A stretch of DNA of 34,762 nucleotides. Source: Saprolegnia diclina VS20 (lineage: Eukaryota > Oomycota > Saprolegniomycetes > Saprolegniales > Saprolegniaceae). Each line of letters starts with the position of its first letter. Positions within the stretch are counted from its first letter, which is position 1. A model generated the notes under the pieces. That model saw only the letters and a list, made by a program, of their open reading frames with translations. It was not told the origin of the DNA and searched no databases. The position numbers and the translations under genes were made by a program. The stretch spans positions 75,049 to 109,810 of the forward strand of contig NW_008246082.1 of NCBI RefSeq assembly GCF_000281045.1. The letters run 5' to 3'. Below, one piece after another: positions 20,164 to 29,296 of this stretch.

Positions 20164-20822
20164 TCCTGCAGTCCATACTACGGACGGTCCAATGATGTTG
20201 TTGTCGTCGCCGTCATCCTCCAGTTGTAATGTAAGGTTGTCGATTGCCTTGTCTTTGGGTGTGTCGCGCTACTACGCGCCTGCGTTGGACGACGCCTCTC
20301 TCTGCGGCCGTTGGTAGAGACGCAGCACATCGCCCACACGGTGCGACAAGCCGGCGACCACGCTTCGCCAGCGCAAACATTGCTCGCGCCGCCTGCCACG
20401 CGCCTTTGGCGAACGACGACGAGCCCATGGTTATCGCATTTGCAGTGGGCTTCAAGCAGACCATCACGCGCAGCTGGATTCGGCGAGCGAAAGCTGCTGA
20501 CGAAGCACCGCGCCGCTTGCCGGTACTATGAGGTGACCGAGAAACGCGCGCTGTGGCTTCAATGCCGAGGGTCGCGCGCGCGCCGAGGGCCATGGCGGCG
20601 TACGAGACCGGCGGTCGTGGCGCTTGGCGGCCTGCCCTGGTCAATGGTCGCGGTCGGCGCGGCCCGTCAAAGTACATACGTGGCGAGGAAACATTAAAAG
20701 CCGCAGGTCGCGAAATCACTTGGGTTTTGTATGGTTTCAGCTGCAACCACAAAAAGAACCACAACAAAAAATCTAGCAAGACCCCCCGACGGAGAGACTA
20801 CGAGCAACGAGAAAGCGACGCG
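20164..20822. other. Intergenic region before the GYF-domain gene
   Basis: A 659-bp stretch. Open frames exist on both strands (the longest is on the minus strand, 20213-20779), but their composition (Arg/Ala-rich, no motif) suggests chance. The segment 20690-20822 just before the GYF start is A-rich and likely 5' UTR. It should hold the GYF-gene promoter. Confidence 0.45.
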
Positions 20823-23619
20823 ATGGAGCTGACGCATGACACGGACACGGGCCACGATGCGTCCATGAACTTGCGTCCGAAGACGATGTTTGCCATGAAG
20901 GGCCGCGCGCGGCCGAGCGAGACGGCTGCCGAGAGCTTCCTGCCAACATGGAACAAGGACAGCGAGAAGAGGGCGAATGGCGACGACCGCCGCAAGGCCA
21001 AAGGTAGACAAGCACCCAGCCGGACGACCGCCGACAACAGTGCCAGCAGCAGCAACGATTCGGTGCTCCGGTACACGCGCGAAGAGCTCCTTGCACTGCA
21101 CGTCGTGAGCACGGCGCCGCCCGACCTTCCGGAAGGCACGCCCGTCATTTCACCGGACGCGCTTCCGCCCGTCGGCAACCTCCCGTTCGATTATGAAGAA
21201 ATCTACAAGCAGTGGGCGCTCAACCGGAACCGGGGCCGTGGCCGCGGGCGAGCGACTGGCGACAACACCAACAACAACAACAACAACAACAATGGCAACA
21301 ACAACACGCGGGGTACCAACGGCAACAGCGCCCCGACGCGTGGGCGCGCGAGCTCGATGGAAGACGGCGCGGAGAAGGGCCCTCGCCGGGGATCGGACGA
21401 CCTGACGGACCGCGATGGCCGACAATGGGGCGACAAGGTACATACGCATCTGGCCGCGCATCTCATCTCGTCTGCAGAAGGGCGACGACCATTGGGAGCG
21501 CGGCGCCAAGATTGAAAAGGAGAACGACTTGTGGGATGACGTGGACACGGGCGGCGACACGCTCGATATGGTACCGCGGTGCCCACGGTGCTACATGCCG
21601 ATCTCTTGCATAGGGACTGTCCGACTTTGCGCATGCGGCCGAGCAATTCCGTGTCGAGATGGACGAGATGCATCGACTGAACGGCACGACGCGCCCCGAA
21701 GTACGCAACACAACAGCATTGCACGTCTCATGATTATCTAGTTCAAGGCGCAGGTGTCTCTCGAAAGCGACGGGCAGTTTGAGGACAGCGTCGAAGAGGA
21801 CGAAGAGCCGCCAATGTGGGACATGCCTGCCAAGGCCGACGAGCAAGCCGATGACGAGGCGAGTCCGTCGCTGACGGCGGCGAATCCGCTCGCAGACCTC
21901 GCGGGCATGTCGTGGAACATGCCGGCCACACCCACGCTCCACGTCTCGCCGCCCGTCGATGCGTGGTTCTACTTGGATCCGCAGGGACTGCAGCAAGGCC
22001 CGTTCAAGTCGGCGGAGATGCGCGAATGGTTTGAAGCCGGGTACTTTAAGCCGCATTTGCCGATTCGGTTTGGCCACGAAGGCGAGTTTGCGTCGTTGGC
22101 CAACCACTTTCGCCACGGCCAAATCCCATTCGCTTCGCTCCCGAGCCCCAACCCGCAAGCGCAGGCCCAAGCCCAAGCCCAAGCCCAAGCGCAAGCCCAG
22201 GCGCTCGCGGCCGCCAAGGCGCAGGAACAAGCCCGGCAGCAAGCGCTGCAGCAGCAAAAGCAGCTCGAGCAGCAGCAGTACTTGCTCCAGCAGCAGCGCC
22301 TCTTGGAGCAGCGTCGCCTCGCCGACGAGCGCATGCGTCTCGAGATGCAGCGCATGGAACTGAGCCAGGCGCACCACCTCCAGCAGCAGCACCACCTCCA
22401 GCACGAGCACGCGCGCATGGCGATGTTGCAGCAGCAACAACAGCAGCAGCAATTGCACCACCAGCAACTGCTCTTCCGCCAGCATCAGCAACTCCTCCAC
22501 CAACAGCAACAGCAACAGCACCACCTCCAGCACCCGCCGATGGACGCGTCCGCGTGGCAGCAGAGCCAGCGCACGGGGATCCTCGCAGCGCTCGGTATCT
22601 TTGACCCGTCGGCGGCCGCGGACGAAAAGCCGCGCGACGAGGCGGTCGAGAAGCCCGTGACGCCCGGGGCTACCCACGAAGCGCCATCGGCGTGGGGCCA
22701 CAAGCCTCTGTCGCCGCAGCCGACGCCGTCGCCAAAGAAGCCGGTCGACGTCGAGTCGCCCAAGCCGAGTGCGACCAAGGCGGCCAAGAAGGCCAAGAAA
22801 AAGTCGCCGGAGACGCCGACGAATACGGCGACGAGCTGGGGCAACGAGAGCCCGGCGGCTTCGTCGCTCAAGCAGATCCAGGAAGAAGAGCAAAAGGACA
22901 TGCGCCGCCGCCTCGAACAGATGCACGACGCGCCGTCCGAGGCGCCGGCCGACGAGCAGCTTGCTGATATGGGCGCGCAGCTCAAGATGATGCTGGGCGT
23001 CACCGCGTCGCCCAAGAAGCCGTCGCCCAAGAAGCCGTCGCCCAAGAAGCCGTCGCCCAAGAAGCCGGTCGCGAGTGCATGGAAGGCCGCGCCGGCCCCG
23101 GTGGAGACGGCCAAGAAGTCGCTGCGCGATATTTTGGCCGAGGAAGAGCGTCTCGCGTTGCTCAAGGCGAGTGCGGTCGACGGCCAGCCCAAAGCGCCGT
23201 CGCGCTGGAGCAGCGTCGTCACGGGGGCGGCGCCCGTGGTCGTGGCCGCCCCGAAGCGCGTCGCCCCGACGCCGCCCAAGCCAACATCTGCGACGCCGGC
23301 GGTGGACGCGTCGTTTTGGAACTTTGACGCCAAGAACCAGGCGAAACCATCGGCGGCCGACGACTTTGGCGGGCTCTCGGACGACCTCATGGTGTGGTGC
23401 GGCAAGCAGCTCAAGAAGCTCGGCGCGAGCGACGACCTCACGCTCATCCAGTACTGCGCGACGCTGGACGACTCTGGTGAGATCCGCGAGACGCTGGCTG
23501 CCAACCTCGGGTCGACGCCCAAGGTCTCTGCGTTTGCGACCGAGTTTATCAACAAGAAGCTGGCGCTGCAGAAGCAGGCCAAGTCGACGCCCCGCCGCAA
23601 GAAGAAGGGCGACGAGTAG
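20823..23619 (+). CDS. GIGYF-like GYF-domain protein with 4EHP-binding-type motif, 4 exons, 890 aa
   Basis: Exons: 20823-21437, 21478-21570, 21614-21700, 21742-23619; introns 40, 43 and 41 nt. Near residue 84 the sequence RYTREELLAL fits the eIF4E/4EHP-binding pattern Tyr-x4-Leu-Leu and resembles the RYGREEMLAL-type motif of animal GIGYF1/2. The GYF domain is at about 336-385: AWFYLDPQGLQQGPFKSAEM, then a Trp-x6-GYF segment ending in LPIRF; it binds Pro-rich peptides. Then come a Gln/Ala and polyGln/His coiled region (about 400-535), four tandem SPKKP repeats and a C-terminal helical block (LMVWCGKQLKKLGASDD), as in GIGYF proteins. These recruit 4EHP and decay factors to repress mRNAs. Asn and Arg-Gly-rich stretches lie near 135-170. 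The ATG at 20823 is preferred; the open frame reaches further upstream. Confidence 0.88.
22157..22555 (+). repeat. Gln-rich repeat tract inside the GYF gene
   Basis: CAAGCC/CAGGCN hexamer repeats encode Gln-Ala dipeptides. Runs of CAG/CAA/CAC follow, encoding polyGln and Gln/His and ending near the HPPMDAS segment. CAG and CAA are mixed, which limits slippage. Confidence 0.85.
23008..23067 (+). repeat. Four exact copies of a 15-bp unit (SPKKP x4)
   Basis: The unit TCGCCCAAGAAGCCG is repeated four times without a change (23008-23022, 23023-23037, 23038-23052, 23053-23067) and encodes Ser-Pro-Lys-Lys-Pro. Identity at the DNA level points to recent expansion. Confidence 0.95.
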
Positions 23620-23791
23620 GACGACTAAGTCCAGTGCCGTAGCGATAGGAGTAGTTAGGGTCTCGGTCCGCGATAACAGGCAAAACATTAGTGACTGACG
23701 GACGCAGACAATCGTGTCCACTTGGTCAAAATACCATCGTCGCCAAGCGAGCCCGAACCCTATTTCATCATAACGTGCATGGCACGTACTT

Positions 23792-23820
23792 GGGGTAGGG
23801 GTGGGCAGGGTTAGGGTGGG
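23792..23820 (+). other. Potential G-quadruplex tract
   Basis: Six runs of three or four G on the plus strand are separated by loops of one to three bases (TA, T, CA, TTA, T). This fits the usual four-tract G-quadruplex rule with two spare tracts. It lies 172 bp past the GYF stop codon, probably in or just after the 3' UTR. Confidence 0.6.
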
Positions 23821-23975
23821 CGACTCGACAGTGTAGCGGTGATGCGGCGAGTGTGGCGGGGACAGCACGGAGCGCATATCCCTGACGTTAGTTGTCCTCC
23901 TAGTTAGTGGTGACGGCGTCCGTGGGACGCTAGCCTTCTTCTCTCGAGGTCAACGACAGCGTACAAGACGGCACC

Positions 23976-24007
23976 GTAGATTAGTAGATTAGTAGATTAG
24001 TAGATTT
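23976..24007. repeat. 8-bp tandem repeat GTAGATTA, 4 copies
   Basis: Three exact GTAGATTA units and one GTAGATTT. The array ends 13 bp beyond the RCC1-BTB stop codon, so it is in the 3' UTR of that minus-strand gene. Confidence 0.9.
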
Positions 24008-24019
24008 GTCGTACATGGC

Positions 24020-26033
24020 TTATCGGTTTTGGAGTGTCTCGAGAATAAGCTCGCGACTAAGCAGTTGGAAGCCCTCCGTCTTGGTGACTGTGTCAAAGTG
24101 GCGCACGATGAAATGCATGCAGAGGTCGCGTAGTCGCCCTGCGTGGAGCTCGTCGGCCGCACTCAAGAGGACGCCAGCGTTCTCGACGGTGAGGCCTTTC
24201 TGTACGACGAGCTCGCACAAGCCCTTGAGGCGGTCGAGCGTATACATGTCGGCAGCCGCGTAGAGCTCAATGGCGAGTTCCGGCGTCGGCACGTCGACAG
24301 TGTCGTTGTACATGTACTCGAGCAAGAGCAGAAACACCGCAGCGCGAATCGTCTCGACGTGCACTTCAAGTTCGCGCGCCTCGCGCATGCCCGAGCTAAA
24401 CATGGCCTTAAAGTGGTCCGAGCGCGCGGCCAAGATCGCGCGGTGGGCGTGCACGCGACGGCCGTCGACGAGAAACACCACGTCGGCAAACTCGGGCTGG
24501 TCGATGAGCGACCGCATGTTGGCGGCGTACGTCGAGGTGAGCAGCGACGGCCGAAGCATCGCGACAGGATCTAATATCATCGAGTCGAGTGTTGCAATGT
24601 ATCAAGTTGATACAAAAAGGTACCGACAAGGGCGACCGTGTGTTCATTGTACGACGCGATCGAAACGACGCGCTTGGACTGAAGCGTCTCGACGAGCTTG
24701 GGCAACGTCACTTTGACTTGGTCGTTGTGGCCTACGCAGGAACGTGTCGCTTCGAGGGGTAGGGTCCCAGACGCCATACCGAGTTTGCCGTGGTCGCCGT
24801 TGCCCCACGTATAGACCTCGCCGTTCTCTACATATATATATACGTAAACGACACTAGTGGGCACAGACGTACCCGTCAACGCAACGGTATGGCTCCAGCC
24901 ACACGTGATTTGCACAACAACCTTGTCGGCAAGGTGCTTGACAAGCGACGGGATCGTCTTGTTGACCTTGTCGCCGTGGCCGAGCTGCCCGTGCTCACCG
25001 CCGCCCCATGTAAACTAGACAGCGCATGTGATGGATCCTGCAGCGCAGCCAACGTCGTACAATCTCGCCCGTATCTAGACCATACGTATGAGATCAAGCA
25101 GTCGATGCAACTGTCAAGTTTACCAGTGACCGCAGCCGTGTGGAAGCCGCCGCAAGCGACCTGCTTGATGCGCTTGCCGTGCAGCGTCTCGACGACGCGC
25201 GCGACGAGCTGGTTGCGCTCGCTGTTGTGACCAAGCCGGCCAAACTTGCCTTCGCCAAATGTGTAGAGCTCGCCCTCCTCTAGACAACCGGGTGCACATG
25301 AGCGTCGACCTCTCGCAGAAGAAATAGTATGTACCGCTGAGCGCCGCCGTGTGAAACCCGCAGGCGGCAATCTGCATGATGGACTTGTCCTTGAGCTCGT
25401 CGACTGCACAGGGCAGGTACTGATGGCCGTCCGTATCACCGTGACCGCTCACGCCGTTCTCCTTGTCGCCCCATGTGTACACGTCACGGTTCTCGAGGAG
25501 CACGACCGTGTGGCGCGACCCGCAAGCAACCTGGTCGACCTTGTGGTTGGAGAGCGTATCGACCAGGTACGGCACCGAGTGACCGCTTTCGTTGCCGTGG
25601 CCGAGCTTGCCGTACATGCCGCCGCCCCACGTATATAGCTCCCCTGTGACGGTCACGGCGGCGGTGTGGTAGCTGCCGCATGTGACCTGCTTGATGCGCT
25701 TTCCGTGCAGCGCTTCGACCAGGCGTGGCACAAACTTCCATCCGTTGTCGCCATGGCCCAGCCGCCCGTCGTCGCCGCGGCCCCACGTATATACATCGCC
25801 ATTCTCATCGAGCACGACGGTATGGCCGCTGCCGCACGCGATCTGGACGACGCACTTGTCCCGGAGCGCCTCGACGAGCACGGGCCGGTACTGGTCGCTG
25901 GTATCGCCGAGCCCGAGCTGGCCGTCTTCGCCGCGTCCCCAGCTGTACACTACACATTGCTCTGTCACTAGACAGACACGGCGATATCGACGGCGATCCT
26001 CCGATGGCGTCGGCGCGACGGCGTACCTGCCAT
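24020..26033 (-). CDS. RCC1-repeat / BTB / BACK protein (RCBTB-like), 8 coding exons, 552 aa
   Basis: Exons (minus): 26033-26027, 25967-25335, 25279-25124, 25074-25061, 25014-24873, 24827-24780, 24731-24624, 24570-24020. The first coding exon is only 7 nt (ATGGCAG) and the fourth is a 14-nt microexon restoring DTGEIFTWGGGEHGQLG. Residues about 6-365 form RCC1 repeats (VVYSWGRGEDGQLGLGD, DVYTWGRGDDGRLGHGD, ELYTWGGGMYGKLGHGN, and so on), a seven-bladed propeller. Residues about 385-490 are a BTB domain (FADVVFLVDGRRVHAHRAIL) followed by a BACK-like region (ELAIELYAAADMYTLDRLKG). Length and order match animal RCBTB1/2, which act with CUL3 ubiquitin ligases. A longer open frame runs upstream of the 7-nt exon, so the start is the least certain part. 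CCAATCA boxes lie at 26218 and 26251. Confidence 0.88.
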
Positions 26034-26684
26034 GCTGCTGCTGCTGCCGGTCTTGGATCTCGGCCACCTTTTTATTATGGTATTTAAATAAATACACTTG
26101 GAATCCTTCGATATTTTGCACCCAACTTCGCTTCGAGCCACCGCCCATACAAACACCAAGTGTTCTCACAGGCCCAGGCAGTTGGTGCCGAATTTCGAAG
26201 TAGATTCCGCGCAGTGGCCAATCAAACGCAGCCGCCTGCGATGTTTTGGACCAATCAAAGCTGCTGTTCAGGTAACCAACAGAGAAGCGCGCCGATACAC
26301 GAGGCGGCATGTGCCGCGACCAGATTTTATTTTCGGCACGTCCGAGCTGCCGCCACGCACACGCAGTCACGCCTCGTCACACCCAGCTTCACGCCTGGGC
26401 CATGCCATAGATATGCATCGCTCGAGCGCAGCTTTGCATGGTACGCAGTAGGTTAGTATGTTGATGTTTTGCCGAATCGGCTCCTGCGAAAACGCGCCAA
26501 CTTGCACTTCAACTGCAACCGTGCGTCACCCGGAACAAGACACAAGACATGACGGGACAAAAGTGTACATATTGGCGGTCAACGGTCGATTACTTGGTCA
26601 TATCGCCTCTATTTCCTGCAAAATATTTGCGATTTTTCAACAAAAACGATGGAAAATGTGTGTACATGAGGAGCGCACAAGCAT
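26034..26684. promoter_or_regulatory. Spacer between syntaxin 3' end and RCC1-BTB promoter
   Basis: A 651-bp spacer. Two CCAATCA boxes (26218-26224 and 26251-26257) are candidate promoter elements for the RCC1-BTB gene. The part next to the syntaxin stop (26560-26684) is A/T-rich and likely 3' UTR. No additional gene was recognised. Confidence 0.45.
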
Positions 26685-27593
26685 TTAACTCTTGCCGAGC
26701 GCGAGGACCAACGTCAGGACGAGCAGCACGAGGATGAGGCCGAGCACGCCATAGCAGATCATCTTGCGCTTCGTGCAGACGCAGTAGGATTTCCGCATGT
26801 CGGCTTGCTTGACCTGGTTCAAGCCCTCTTCAGCGTTTTCATGGGCGTTGTCAATGTTGTCGGTAATCTCGACTAGTATCAACATCATCAGCATCCATTT
26901 CGCAACGGATGCAAGTCGTACCAATGACTTCGCCTTGGTCTTGGACGAGGCCGTCGATCTCCTTGTATGCAGCGTTGATCTCCTTGAGCTGGTGGTTGAT
27001 GTGGATAATGTCTTCTTCGCGCCGCATCATGTCGTCTTCGTCGTACGTGGTCACTTGGGCCTGGGCGTAAATCTGGTCTTCGTTGTAGTTGAAAAAGTTG
27101 TTGCCGTTCGTCTCGCCCTTGGGCTGCACAAACGACGACGACGACCGGCGAATGTTGTCGACGGCCTGCGTCTCGGCCGCGACCACTGTCTCGCAGCTCT
27201 TTTGGAAGAGCTCGAGCTGCGATTTGAAGTCGGACGAGAGCTTCTTCACGGCTGTCGCACGCGCCTTGGCCTTTGGGCCGCTCTTGTTCTTGACGTCGTC
27301 CGTGAGCAGCTTGAGCCGCTTCTGGATCTTGCCCACGAGCTTGTTGCCCTTGTCGACGAGCTCCGTGAGCTTCTCGTGGTTGGCGCGCGAGTCCAGCGAC
27401 GTGCCATAGAGCGAAACCTACGTCATGATGTAGCTACGATGCACGACGCAATCACTACCTTTTGATCGATCGAGCGGATGATGCCATTGAACTGCCCGAC
27501 GGCCTTGGACACTTCGCTGAGAAGCGTCTCATACTGGCCTTGGTCCATGAGACCGCCTGCGTTGTTCCGGGGCGAGTTGAACGAGTCGTACAT
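26685..27593 (-). CDS. Qa-SNARE, syntaxin-like, 3 exons, 272 aa
   Basis: Exons (minus): 27593-27459, 27417-26922, 26872-26685; introns 41 and 49 nt. The N-terminal region is a helical Habc-type bundle (YETLLSEVSKAVGQFNGIIR, then GNKLVGKIQKRLKLLTDDVK). The SNARE helix spans about 180-240: EEDIIHINHQLKEINAAYKE, then the central-layer Gln in VQDQGEVI (about 206), then VEITDNIDNAHENAEEGLNQ. A short Cys/Lys linker (YCVCTKRK) precedes the tail anchor of about 20 residues (ICYGVLGLILVLLVLTLVLA). Qa-SNAREs drive membrane fusion with Qb, Qc and R partners. The short linear organisation fits an endosomal Pep12/syntaxin-7-like member, but the compartment is inference. The start MYDSFNSP is the first Met; a 5' UTR intron ending near 27601 is possible. 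Confidence 0.9.
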
Positions 27594-29296
27594 GTTACCG
27601 CTACAAACATCGCATGAGCGTCGGCGTCGTCGGCGCGGCCGCGTACCGGCGAAGGCCGAGACGGCTTGTGAAATGGCGACCGGCGAGCGTGAGTCACGTA
27701 CCATCTCCAGGCTCTTTCTAACCGAACGGTTGGCGGTTGGTCGAACCTGGGCGAGCCAAATGGGTCGTGTCCCAGCGACTGGAAAATTCAAATGTGGACA
27801 GAGGACACGAATGGCAAGCTGAGCGGAAGCCGCTGGTCGCCACGCTACACGAGGAGGCATTGCATTCACAGTTTGGCGCCTGCGTGCTATGACCATCAGC
27901 TTACCGATCCTCAGTGTTGCCCTACTGGTTGACGATGGTGTGAAATGCAAGTGTGAAATAGATGTTTATGGTGGGAATTCAAGCTGCATTTCACACGTTG
28001 CCCACATACTAGTACATTCGTTTGTGAAATGTTGAAACGAGTCAAATTTGTCGAAACCATTCGTCTCGAACCATGGCATCATCGACTACGAGGCGCAGTC
28101 GGGGAAGCTTTCTAAAGCTACTCGCCGCAACGACGTTGCGAGAAGAGACGTGGGCAACCCGGAGGCGCACGGCTGCGCGTCGTCACGCAAAGGACGAGCA
28201 CCGACTATACAATCCCACAAACAAGAAGCCTTCGTCTATGCCCTGGTCCATGCATTTGCTGCGATTTGAAGGAGCACGCTACAAGGTACACGTCCGCTCT
28301 CCTTGTGCGCAGACGTCACAACGAAACCGGTACCGGTATATATATATGTATGAGCTTCTACACCAAGTCTTTTCAGCTCAATATCAACTGCAATTGCACA
28401 AGACTGTCATGGCATTGAATGTGTACGAGGAAATCCTCTCGCATGACGCGAACGCACGCGGTCCACACATGACGTGGCACGCCATGCCGAAAATAAGCGG
28501 CTGTCGGTCACAAAACCCGGACTTTTGCGGGTAGTTTGCCGCATTTAGAAGCCCAACCGCACGAAATTTTGCGGACGCCATTGCAGAATTCTCAGGACCA
28601 TCTCGCGCGTAGTATCAGCTGGTGTACAACCCAACCACAGCGCGCTGCGCGCGTCCGATCCTCGACCAAGGCAACGACGACACTCACCCGTCTCTACCTT
28701 GCGCGCTTCGTCGCCATCGCAGTAGTGCTCGTATTGGCAATGGCCGCGTCCGCGCGTGTCGCACGCTGCTGTGGCGTTGTGTCTCCAGCTGGTCGTCGGT
28801 CGTCTCTTCCTCCGGCCAGCCTCGCATGGTGCACATGCATCGAATGTCTACCTCGCCCTGGTATGAGCATCAAGTTGGGTGTGCGATGGAGAGGAAAAGA
28901 AGTTCAACTTGGCGCGCGGCTGCTTTGGCTTCATCGCCACCAATGCGAGAGCATGTACGGCCGTACATTCTCCACACCCCGCCATGTCATTGACGACGCG
29001 GCGCAATTAAAAAAAGCGCCTTTGGCCCATAGCTTTCAAGCCCGAAGTGGGGCAAGATACGACAACCGAATAAAAATGTGTCATTGACTGCAAAGCCGTA
29101 CGTCCATTCGCCGTCCGGTCGACCGCCGCATTTGGTATTTGTATGGAACGGCCGTCCATTGTCGTACATGGAACGGACGGCAATGTACGTACTATGTTTG
29201 GATCGGGTGTACGGGCTTTGGGGCCTCACTTTACTTTCCATCGCGGACCTCCGGAGTCCGCCCATCTTCCTCGTTCGCATCGACCGACGGAAGACC
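27594..29296. other. 1.7-kb low-information region between syntaxin and myosin genes
   Basis: The longest open frames (plus strand, 28073-28534 and 28536-29087) have mixed composition and no recognisable motif. The first 100 bp (27594-27700) are GC-rich and look like syntaxin 5' UTR, perhaps with an intron. A dyad (12-bp arms) sits at 27938-27996, and a TATATATATA stretch lies near 28337. The last 300 bp should hold the myosin promoter. A small unrecognised gene cannot be excluded. Confidence 0.4.
27938..27996. repeat. Inverted repeat, 12-bp arms GTGTGAAATGCA / TGCATTTCACAC
   Basis: The arms at 27938-27949 and 27985-27996 are perfect and 35 bp apart. Further GTGAAAT copies occur at 27952 and near 28023, so this is a local cluster of one motif rather than one isolated dyad. 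Confidence 0.8.

Larger units (their letters stand above)
23620..24019. other. Convergent 3' region with G-run tract and 8-bp repeats
   Basis: A 400-bp spacer between the GYF gene (+) and the RCC1-BTB gene (-). It holds a G-rich tract at 23792-23820 and a GTAGATTA repeat at 23976-24007. No gene-like frame was seen. Confidence 0.6.

Noticed and set aside
20213-20779. 188-codon minus-strand open frame
   Set aside because: Arg/Ala-rich, no motif, no clear promoter or introns; overlaps the GYF promoter and 5' UTR.
23811-23816. TTAGGG-like bases hinting at telomeric repeat
   Set aside because: Only a single unit within a G-rich tract, not an array.
21463-23877. 804-codon open frame on the minus strand opposite the GYF gene
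   Set aside because: It is the antisense shadow of the GIGYF-like gene: long runs of Leu/Arg mirror the Gln and Lys/Ser codons of the plus strand, with no domain signature.
26034-26370. Extended N-terminus of the RCC1-BTB protein from an upstream ATG
   Set aside because: The added residues have no RCC1 pattern and cross an A/T-rich segment; the 7-nt exon model gives correct phase and a normal RCBTB start.
28073-29087. Two consecutive plus-strand open frames in the long spacer
   Set aside because: No recognisable domain, mixed composition, and no splice structure like the neighbouring genes. Kept only as an open possibility.
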